Source of the DNA: Acidobacteriota bacterium
Lineage (GTDB): Bacteria; Acidobacteriota; Holophagae; Thermotomaculales; Thermotomaculaceae
Length of the DNA stretch: 8,068 nt
Assembly (NCBI GenBank): GCA_027067895.1
Contig: JAMOUY010000242.1
Location: 1-8,068, forward strand
Direction of reading: 5' to 3'
Shown: piece by piece, positions 1 to 5,861 of the stretch
Numbering within the stretch: position 1 is the stretch's first letter
Layout: the number at the start of each line of letters is the position of its first letter
Made by a program: the position numbers and the translations under genes
The notes under the pieces: generated by a model
Told to the model about the DNA's origin: nothing
The model's input: only the letters and a program-made list of their open reading frames with translations
The model's database searches: none

Positions 1-715
1 TGTCAATGTAATTCTTTGCGTTTTCTTTGCATGTTTTTAAAAGATAGTATTGCTCAAAATCCTCTTTAAAATCTCCGGCAATTGAGTCAAGCATTTGCTC
101 TATTTCTTCACGCCTGTCGGAAGGCGCAACATCAAGAAGTTTTCTTGCGTAATAGTACGCCATAAGCTTGTTTTTCTCAACATTCAAATAACTTTCCGAT
201 AAAAGAGAGTAAGCCTCAACGGGCTTTTCATTCAACTTTACCGCTTTCAGCCACATCTCTCTTGCTTTGTCCAATTGCCCGTCGTTTACAAACAATTCCC
301 CAAGCCTTACATAACTTAAATAATCGTCGGGATGATTTGAAACTATTTTTTTGTAAACATTGATAGCATCCCGCAACTTGTTTAACTGCACAAGGTATTC
401 CGCATAAAGAATAGCGTACTTCAAATTTGTTCCCTTTAAATCATAAAGTTTTTTAATATAGGGAAACCCTTTGTCAGGCATACCGATTTCCATAAAAGAC
501 ACCGAAATATGGTAAAGAGCCTTCTCGTTGTTTTCGTTTTTCTTTTTAGCCAAAAATTTTTGATAAAAAGTTATCGCCTGAGCATATTTTCCCTGATTAA
601 AAAGTTTTTCAGCGTTTTTAAAATACTTTTTACCGCTTCCCAAGTCTTTTAAACTGAAACCGGCATACAGATTAAATACAAACAAAAGAGTAAACAAAAC
701 CGCTATTTTTCGCAT
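1..715 (-). CDS. Exported TPR-repeat protein, TadD-like by position (3' end outside window)
   Basis: I translated this frame by hand from an ATG at 715 and it stays open for 238 codons to the window edge, so the C-terminus is missing. The protein starts with a signal peptide: MRK, a hydrophobic stretch to about residue 16, then LYA followed by GFSL, with likely cleavage after residue 18. No lipobox cysteine is seen, so it is probably periplasmic rather than a lipoprotein. Helix pairs of TPR type follow at about residues 31-58, 65-92, 99-131, 132-164 and 165-198, for example with the pattern GKYAQAITFYQKFL and GQLDKAREMWLKAVKLN. A GAGGA ribosome site (727-723) lies 7 nt before the ATG, inside the end of the upstream gene, which this gene overlaps by 13 bp in another frame. 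TadD, a TPR protein of Tad loci, is usually found after tadC, so an assembly-scaffold role is likely. Function is inferred from position and fold only. Confidence 0.85.
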   Translation of the reverse strand, partial: MRKIAVLFTLLFVFNLYAGFSLKDLGSGKKYFKNAEKLFNQGKYAQAITFYQKFLAKKKNENNEKALYHISVSFMEIGMPDKGFPYIKKLYDLKGTNLKYAILYAEYLVQLNKLRDAINVYKKIVSNHPDDYLSYVRLGELFVNDGQLDKAREMWLKAVKLNEKPVEAYSLLSESYLNVEKNKLMAYYYARKLLDVAPSDRREEIEQMLDSIAGDFKEDFEQYYLLKTCKENAKNYID

Positions 716-2724
716 TCCTCAATCCTCTTCATCGCTTTTTTGTAAACAGGGTCGGAAGGCGGCAGAATTTCAACAACCTGTCTGAAATAGAATAATGCCG
801 CCTTGCAGTCCTTATACTGCGTCTGCTCAATGTAACCTTTATTATACAAACCTTTTGCGGTTTTTAAAATCTCTCTTTTCAAAGAAGCCATCTCTCTGTC
901 AGACGGTTCAATCTGAATAACCTTATCCGCAAAGGTTAACGCTTTTGTGTAGTTGTTTGACGAGTAAAATTTCCTTGCCATGTTTTTATAATAGTCTTTC
1001 AACAAAGTTTTGCATTCCCTTTCAATTTTACCCTCTTTGCCCCACAAATACTTTTGAGAAATATCAAATATTTTTTCAAATTTTTCTGCTGCGCTTTCCG
1101 TTTTCCCCTGCATAATCTCTTTTTTTCCGTCAAGATAAAGTTTTCTAACCTTTCCCATATAATCTTTCAATCTGTCAATTCTGGAAGGCACTTTCATGTT
1201 TTTGGCTATATAAACCTGTCTTGCGTCAATTATTTTGGCTATGGCGTCAACAACTTTCCCGTCAAGGTATAAATTCTCAGCCTGTTTTTCAAATGCCGAA
1301 CTCTTTCTCTTCAACTTCATTCTTAAAGCGTAATATCTCTGCCTTGCCTGTTTTTTCTTGGTAAATAATTGAAATTTCTGCTCAACCTCATCTTTGGCCT
1401 GCAAAACCTTTTGATTATCAGGGAATTTTTCCGCAAGAGCGCAAACCTGCTCATAAGCGTCGTTAACCTTGTTTTCATCAAGGTAAGAGTCAATTTCTTC
1501 AAGTTTGGAATTGATAAATTCTTCGGATTTATCCTCATAGTTTTTCTGCGCTTTTGCAAAATAAACCGAAGATTTGTCCATTGACTCCATCACATTCTTT
1601 GCTTCCTCAAAATTTTCGTTTTTAAGCAAATCAACAAATTTCAAGTAAGTATCCCTGTTTTTTATCTCAAACTTTGCTTTTTCGTATTCCTTTTCAAAGC
1701 CTTTAAGTTTAAAGTTATCAACAAGATATACGACATTATCCCAGTCTTCGTTTTTAAAGGAATTCATTACGTCAAGTTTCAAATCTTTCACCGAAACAGA
1801 TTGCCTTCTCGCAACCTTTTTTTCGCCTGATGGAATAAGCGCAAGAATAACAATTAAAACAAGGAAGAAAACTCCGATACCTATGTACACCTTTTTCCTG
1901 TCAAACTTTAACGATGTTTTTTCCTTTTCTCCCTCAAAAAGAGAAGGCGAAAACAACTCTCCCGGGGCAATAAAAACAAATTTTTTGTCTCCGAGTTTAA
2001 CAATATCTCCGTTTTTCAAAATCGCTTTTTTTACTTTTTTGCCGTTAACCAGCACCCCGTTGGTGCTGTCGTTGTCAGCAATTTCGTAATAATCGTCTTT
2101 TCTGTTAACAAAACAGTGCACCCTTGATATTGACCCGTGGTCAATGGAAATGGTATTTGTATCGTCTCTTCCTATTGATGTTTCTGTTTCTTTTAATTCA
2201 TATTCATTGAGGAATTTATTGTTTTTGTCAAGCAGAATAAGCCTGCCGTTTTGCACCAAGCCCTTTACTCCGTATAAAACCGTTTCTTTTCCTTTTTCTT
2301 CTTGTTTAGAATCGTCACTCTTAACTTTACTGATTGCGCTTTGCACTTCTTTAATCTTTTGGGAATCAAGAAAAACCGTCCCGTCGGAAGAGGTTTTTTC
2401 CGACGTTTTCTCCTTATTTTTCTCTTCCTCAATGTCAACAAGAAAATCATAAGTGGCAAATCTTACGGTATCTCCCTTTTTTACAACAACCCTGCCCTCA
2501 ACCTTTTCTCCGTTAATAAAAGTCCCGTTTGTACTATTCAAATCTTCAATATAAACAATCCCGTCAACACACTCAACTATGGCGTGAAAAGAGGATACGT
2601 TTCTGAAAGGAAGAATTACATCATTGGAATCCTTTCTTCCTATGGTTAATCTTGTGTTTTGATTGCAATCAACCTTAAAAGCATCTTTAATTTCTTTTGA
2701 CAGAGGTTTAAAAATCATCTTCAT
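703..2724 (-). CDS. Membrane protein with two FHA domains and a C-terminal helical-repeat (TPR-like) region
   Basis: The 673-residue protein has two FHA phosphothreonine-binding domains. FHA1 spans about residues 5-97, with GR at 29-30, SSFH at 44-47 and NSTNGT at 63-68, then NG at 71-72. FHA2 spans about 155-253, with GR at 185-186, SRVH at 200-203 and DSTNG at 219-223, then NG at 227-228. A charged Lys/Glu/Ser linker (98-147) separates them. One membrane span lies at about 279-298, and a long, mostly helical, lysine-rich region runs from 311 to 673, with TPR-like units best seen at 585-615 and 620-669. FHA domains work in the cytoplasm, so the helical part is probably periplasmic; positive charge on both sides of the span makes topology less than certain. 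The ATG overlaps the stop of the preceding FHA gene as ATGA. Likely role: linking phospho-dependent contacts inside the cell to the envelope part of the Tad machine. The exact function is unknown. Confidence 0.9.
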   Translation of the reverse strand: MKMIFKPLSKEIKDAFKVDCNQNTRLTIGRKDSNDVILPFRNVSSFHAIVECVDGIVYIEDLNSTNGTFINGEKVEGRVVVKKGDTVRFATYDFLVDIEEEKNKEKTSEKTSSDGTVFLDSQKIKEVQSAISKVKSDDSKQEEKGKETVLYGVKGLVQNGRLILLDKNNKFLNEYELKETETSIGRDDTNTISIDHGSISRVHCFVNRKDDYYEIADNDSTNGVLVNGKKVKKAILKNGDIVKLGDKKFVFIAPGELFSPSLFEGEKEKTSLKFDRKKVYIGIGVFFLVLIVILALIPSGEKKVARRQSVSVKDLKLDVMNSFKNEDWDNVVYLVDNFKLKGFEKEYEKAKFEIKNRDTYLKFVDLLKNENFEEAKNVMESMDKSSVYFAKAQKNYEDKSEEFINSKLEEIDSYLDENKVNDAYEQVCALAEKFPDNQKVLQAKDEVEQKFQLFTKKKQARQRYYALRMKLKRKSSAFEKQAENLYLDGKVVDAIAKIIDARQVYIAKNMKVPSRIDRLKDYMGKVRKLYLDGKKEIMQGKTESAAEKFEKIFDISQKYLWGKEGKIERECKTLLKDYYKNMARKFYSSNNYTKALTFADKVIQIEPSDREMASLKREILKTAKGLYNKGYIEQTQYKDCKAALFYFRQVVEILPPSDPVYKKAMKRIEECEK

Positions 2725-3653
2725 TTTAGTAAATTATACCTCCTTAACGCTGTTATATAAACTTCCGAACTCTCGTCTGGAATTGTCTGCATAATGGCAA
2801 GATAAACGTCTTTTGCTCCTTCTTTATTGCCGTCCGATTCAAGAAGCCACGCATCCTTAAACAATTTTTTCAAAGTTAACTTCAACTCGCTTTTTGCTTT
2901 GTTTATCTGTGGAATAATCTTATCCCATACCGGCGGCTTGGGATTCATTTCCTCAACACTTTTTTTCGCTTTCAAAAAATAAACAAGGGCATTGAACAAA
3001 GCCTCTTTGTTCAGGTTTGCCATTTTCAACTGCTCTTCTCCCAAATTTAAAAATCTCTCGGCATTTTCAGTAGAATTTTTCACCGTTACAATCTTGTCAA
3101 TATGTTTTTCAAGTTGCATAAAGTAACTGTCCACCATACCGACACGAATAGGCGATGCAGTTTGTTTCTCACTTGAAGGAAGAAGCATAAGGACAATCAA
3201 TAAAAGAAATATGGCGGCACCAATTGAGCCGTAAATTACCAACTTCTTCTTATCCTGCTTTTTTGCGGTTTTTTTCAAATCGGCAAAAAAATCTTTTTTT
3301 TCAATAACAACCGTGCTATTGCCGATATTTTGTTCTTCCGAGGATTCCCTTCTGCTTTCTCCATCCGAAGAAATATAAATTGTGTAACCGCAGAAAGTAA
3401 TTTTGTCGCCGGGAAAGATTTCCTCTTCCTCAACAACTTGTTTGCCGTTAACAAAAGTGCCGTTTATACTTCCTTCATCTCTAATAAACAATCTGCCCTT
3501 TTTGTTAAAAATGGTGAAATGCTTTGAAGAAACCGACGGCTCATTGACAATCAAATCGCAGTCAATAGCCCTGCCTATCGTTATTTCCCTCTTTGTAAAA
3601 TCCAAAGAAGTTTTTTTTTGGTCATTAAAATAAACAGACAAAGTTACCTTCAT
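2721..3653 (-). CDS. FHA-domain single-pass membrane protein with helical C-terminal domain
   Basis: The 310-residue protein carries one FHA domain at about residues 3-95, with GR at 27-28, SSKH at 42-45, SINGT at 62-66 and NG at 69-70. A polar Ser/Glu linker, which includes an STVVIE patch (113-118), leads to a lysine-rich stretch (128-137) and one membrane span (about 138-158). The remaining 150 residues are mostly helical. The positive cluster before the span predicts FHA in the cytoplasm and the C-terminus outside the inner membrane. Layout, the sequence just after the span (LLPSSEK versus LIPSGEK) and the last 45 residues all resemble the larger FHA protein that follows, so the two look like paralogues. 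A purine-rich site (AGAGGGG, 3662-3656) sits just before the ATG; its spacing is short. The gene ends in an ATGA overlap with the next gene. Its partner and exact role are unknown. FHA identity is firm. Confidence 0.9.
   Translation of the reverse strand: MKVTLSVYFNDQKKTSLDFTKREITIGRAIDCDLIVNEPSVSSKHFTIFNKKGRLFIRDEGSINGTFVNGKQVVEEEEIFPGDKITFCGYTIYISSDGESRRESSEEQNIGNSTVVIEKKDFFADLKKTAKKQDKKKLVIYGSIGAAIFLLLIVLMLLPSSEKQTASPIRVGMVDSYFMQLEKHIDKIVTVKNSTENAERFLNLGEEQLKMANLNKEALFNALVYFLKAKKSVEEMNPKPPVWDKIIPQINKAKSELKLTLKKLFKDAWLLESDGNKEGAKDVYLAIMQTIPDESSEVYITALRRYNLLK
2738..2746 (-). promoter_or_regulatory. Strong Shine-Dalgarno for the two-FHA gene
   Basis: The minus strand reads TAAGGAGGT, a near-perfect complement to the 3' end of 16S rRNA and the best ribosome site in the window. 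It lies inside the end of the preceding FHA gene and 13 nt before the ATG at 2724, which is longer than ideal. No closer start codon exists in frame, since an in-frame TAA at 2736-2734 closes the frame upstream. The site therefore fixes the ATG at 2724 as the start, and suggests that this gene can recruit ribosomes independently as well as through the ATGA overlap. Confidence 0.7.
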
Positions 3654-3690
3654 AACCCCTCTTTCTTAAAAAAGATTTCTTTTTAATAAT

Positions 3691-4062
3691 TTAACATAAA
3701 AATTGCACTTCAACAACATTATTGTAAGATTTTAATAATCTTGTGCCTTCCAAAACAGCAAAAGCATCCCTCTCTTTCATTGCTCTAAAAACCGATACTC
3801 TGCTTTGAGAAATAACATCTCCCGCCCTTGCAAGAAAAACCACATCAATCGGATAAGCCATAAAAAATGTGTGAATAGCATTGCACGGGACAATTAAATA
3901 GGCTTTTTTATGGTTTTCCTTTCTTTCAAAAAGCATTCCTTTGAGTCTTGAAAAAAAGGATTTGCACACAATCAGCCTTTTTACGCAGTATGTACCGTCA
4001 GAGTATATTAGTTTAACTCTTTTTATCGCCTTAAAATTCAAACCGTCAAAAGACACAGGCAA
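3691..4062 (-). CDS. DUF192 (UPF0127) family protein
   Basis: The 123-residue product matches DUF192: a short beta-rich domain with the family signatures of an R-x-K-GML element (here SRLKGMLF, 38-45) and a core block around residues 60-84 (CNAIHTFFMAYPIDVVFL then AGDVI), equivalent to the usual W-M-x-N-T-x-x-P-L-D block. The family's biochemical function is not established. From memory, DUF192 genes do turn up beside Tad genes in several phyla, which fits its place directly after tadC. Unlike many DUF192 proteins it has no signal peptide here. The start is unusual: the frame is bounded by the tadC stop itself (TAA, 4065-4063), and the first possible start is the TTG at 4062, immediately after it. 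A GTG at 4056 is the alternative. AGGGGAG at 4080-4074 favours the TTG, though its 11-nt spacing is long. A 37-bp gap separates it from the next gene, the largest in the window. Confidence 0.8.
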   Translation of the reverse strand: MPVSFDGLNFKAIKRVKLIYSDGTYCVKRLIVCKSFFSRLKGMLFERKENHKKAYLIVPCNAIHTFFMAYPIDVVFLARAGDVISQSRVSVFRAMKERDAFAVLEGTRLLKSYNNVVEVQFLC

Positions 4063-4986
4063 TTAAAACAAATCTCCCCTAATCCACTTTACTATTATTC
4101 CACCGAAGAGAATCAAAACGGTTGAAATAAGAATAAAAACAAGGGGAAACATAATCTTAACAGACGCTTCTCCTGCCGCTTTTTCCGCCTTCTGGCTTCT
4201 TGAAATTCTCAAACTTTCCGCCTGAATTCTCAAAACCTGTGCAACCGGCGTTCCCATTTTTTCCGCCTGAATAATGGCGGTTACAATACTGTTTAACGCC
4301 TCAACATCAGCCCTTTTTGCAAGGTCAAGCAAAGCCTCCTGTTTTGTTTTACCCATTCTTACCTCTTGCAAAAATTGAAAAAACTCCTCCACAAGAGGGC
4401 TTTTGGTGGTATCTTTTTCAACCATTCTTTTAACGGCAGAAAGAAAATCAAGCCCGGCCTCAACAGCCATTGAAAGCAAATCAAGTTTGTAAGGAATGTC
4501 TTTGTAAATTTTAATTTTTCTTTCGTCCGCCTGATTCGCAAGAAAAAAGTAAGGAAATACATTCCCGAATACAAAAGCAATTAAAAGAAACATAAAGTTT
4601 ATATTGCCAAACATTGAATAGTTAAAGAAAGCGGCCAAAACAGTGACTATTAACCCTATTGTTAAAGCGTAGCCGATATACTCATAGGCGGTAAAACCGT
4701 AAGGATACCCCGCCGCGGCAATTCGCCTTTCAAGCCTCTCTATGTGCTTTTCGGAAATTCCCAACTTCTTCGCCTTAGTTGCAAACGCAAGAATTACAGG
4801 ATAAATCATTTTCAAAAAAGGACTCTCTTCAAAAGTCCTCAACTTTTTGTTTTCAAGGTGTCCGGCAGGCAACTGCTTCCTAAACTCTTCAACTTCTTCT
4901 TCGGAAGGAAGCAAATAGTAAACGGCAAGAAAAACCGCTATAAAAATCAATACCGTGGCAAGCAAATAGTAAATTTCAAGAGTCAT
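4063..4986 (-). CDS. tadC: TadC, inner-membrane platform protein of Flp/Tad pilus assembly (T2SSF family)
   Basis: The 307-residue protein has the TadC layout: an N-terminal membrane span (about 3-26), a cytoplasmic stretch, two spans (about 103-121 and 129-149), a T2SSF/GspF cytoplasmic helical domain (about 165-270), and a last span (276-298). Typical TadC features are the DIPYKLDLLSMAVEAGLDF segment (163-181), the second helical motif ALNSIVTAIIQAEKMGTPV (230-248) and the AGEASVKIMFPLVF segment (271-284) entering the last span. With TadB it is expected to form the inner-membrane platform on which the CpaF ATPase works. The ATG at 4986 lies 11 bp after the tadB stop, and a GGTGGG stretch in that gap is the likely ribosome site. 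The TAA at its end is directly followed, in the same frame, by the DUF192 gene. Length is normal for the family and no break is seen. Confidence 0.93.
   Translation of the reverse strand: MTLEIYYLLATVLIFIAVFLAVYYLLPSEEEVEEFRKQLPAGHLENKKLRTFEESPFLKMIYPVILAFATKAKKLGISEKHIERLERRIAAAGYPYGFTAYEYIGYALTIGLIVTVLAAFFNYSMFGNINFMFLLIAFVFGNVFPYFFLANQADERKIKIYKDIPYKLDLLSMAVEAGLDFLSAVKRMVEKDTTKSPLVEEFFQFLQEVRMGKTKQEALLDLAKRADVEALNSIVTAIIQAEKMGTPVAQVLRIQAESLRISRSQKAEKAAGEASVKIMFPLVFILISTVLILFGGIIVKWIRGDLF
4074..4080 (-). promoter_or_regulatory. Shine-Dalgarno serving the TTG start of the DUF192 gene
   Basis: AGGGGAG on the minus strand lies in the last codons of tadC and 11 nt before the TTG at 4062. It is the only good ribosome site near the candidate starts; the alternative GTG at 4056 would be 17 nt away. 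It supports the TTG start by position. Coupling to termination at the adjoining TAA is equally possible. Confidence 0.5.
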
Positions 4987-4997
4987 AACCCACCGCC

Positions 4998-5858
4998 TTA
5001 AATATCTATGTTAATAACTTTTCTAAGGAAATAAATACCTAATAACCAAAAAACCGCCGCAATAAAAAGAATAAAAGTACCCTGAGGAGTATTAAAGAGA
5101 GGTTGCATCAAATCCGGGGATATGGACGCAAGGACAAAAGCAAGGGCAAACGGCATTCCGCCCAAAACAACCGCCTGCATTCTTCCCTGCGCAGTAAGAG
5201 ACTTGATTCTTGCCTCAAGCCTCATAATCTCTTTTATTGATTCCGCAAGTTTCTTAAAAATCTCCGAGATATTTCCGCCCGTTTGCCTTGAAATCAGAAT
5301 AGCCGTAACCAAAAGGTCAAAATTGTTTGATTTAAGGCGGTCGGCCATATTAGCCAAGGCTTTGTCAAAAGGTACTCCAAGCCTTATTTCGTTTACAAGC
5401 AAGGCAAATTCCTGAGAAACAGGGGGAACCAACTGTTTGCTCACAACCTCGCATGCCTGAGGAAGCGTTAAGCCTGCGGAAACAGAATTGGAAAGCACAT
5501 AAAGAGCATCAACAAGTTGAATCTCTAACTTATCCGCTCTCTTCCTTGCAGTTAAATAGAGAAACATTTTCGGCAAAATATATCCCAAAGCCCCGAAAAG
5601 AATCATAAACAAAACACTGTCAAAAAGCAGATACCCCACAATAGCCATTCCGAGAGCGGAAAGAATTGTGTTTTTGTAAAACTTTTCAGGTGAATATGGA
5701 ATAAAGTTTTTGTTTAATTCGCTACCTACTTTTTGAAGATAACCTTCCTTATACCTTTTGTATCCAAGCAAAACCGCTTCGTAAATTGAATACCCGAAGA
5801 GAGCAAAACCAAGAAAAATGAGAAGATTTGAAACCCAGAAGATAATTGTTTCCATCAT
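4998..5858 (-). CDS. tadB: TadB, inner-membrane platform protein of Flp/Tad pilus assembly (T2SSF family)
   Basis: The 286-residue protein has an N-terminal span (about 5-28), a cytoplasmic loop, two spans (about 64-83 and 84-103), a T2SSF domain (about 114-225), and two C-terminal spans (228-246 and 260-279). The diagnostic parts are QLVDALYVLSNSVSAGLTLPQA (114-135), the EIRLGVPFDKALANMADR segment (157-174), LLVTAILISRQTGGNISEI (182-200) and RIKSLTAQGRMQAVVLGGMP (217-236), all strongly TadB-like. It pairs with TadC as the platform driven by the CpaF ATPase. Two ATG codons stand in tandem (5858 and 5855); AGGGTG at 5870-5865 lies 6 nt before the first, so that one is preferred. Only 3 bp separate it from the cpaF stop codon, which implies coupled translation. 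The protein is intact and of usual length. Confidence 0.95.
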   Translation of the reverse strand: MMETIIFWVSNLLIFLGFALFGYSIYEAVLLGYKRYKEGYLQKVGSELNKNFIPYSPEKFYKNTILSALGMAIVGYLLFDSVLFMILFGALGYILPKMFLYLTARKRADKLEIQLVDALYVLSNSVSAGLTLPQACEVVSKQLVPPVSQEFALLVNEIRLGVPFDKALANMADRLKSNNFDLLVTAILISRQTGGNISEIFKKLAESIKEIMRLEARIKSLTAQGRMQAVVLGGMPFALAFVLASISPDLMQPLFNTPQGTFILFIAAVFWLLGIYFLRKVINIDI

Positions 5859-5861
5859 AGT

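Noticed and set aside
1323..2459. Minus-strand alternate-frame ORFs of 60-80 codons inside the large FHA gene
   Set aside because: They overlap a well-supported gene in the same direction and read as Lys/Arg-rich frame shadows.
2733..2738. TATAAT on the minus strand before the two-FHA gene, as an internal promoter -10 box
   Set aside because: No acceptable -35 element lies 16-18 bp upstream, and the hexamer follows the Shine-Dalgarno inside a coding region. Chance is likely in AT-rich DNA.
3654..3690. Possible terminator or hairpin in the 37-bp gap (AAAAAG / CTTTTT)
   Set aside because: The stem is six weak, mostly A-T pairs with no G-C core, and no clear U tract follows. It is more likely plain AT-rich spacer.
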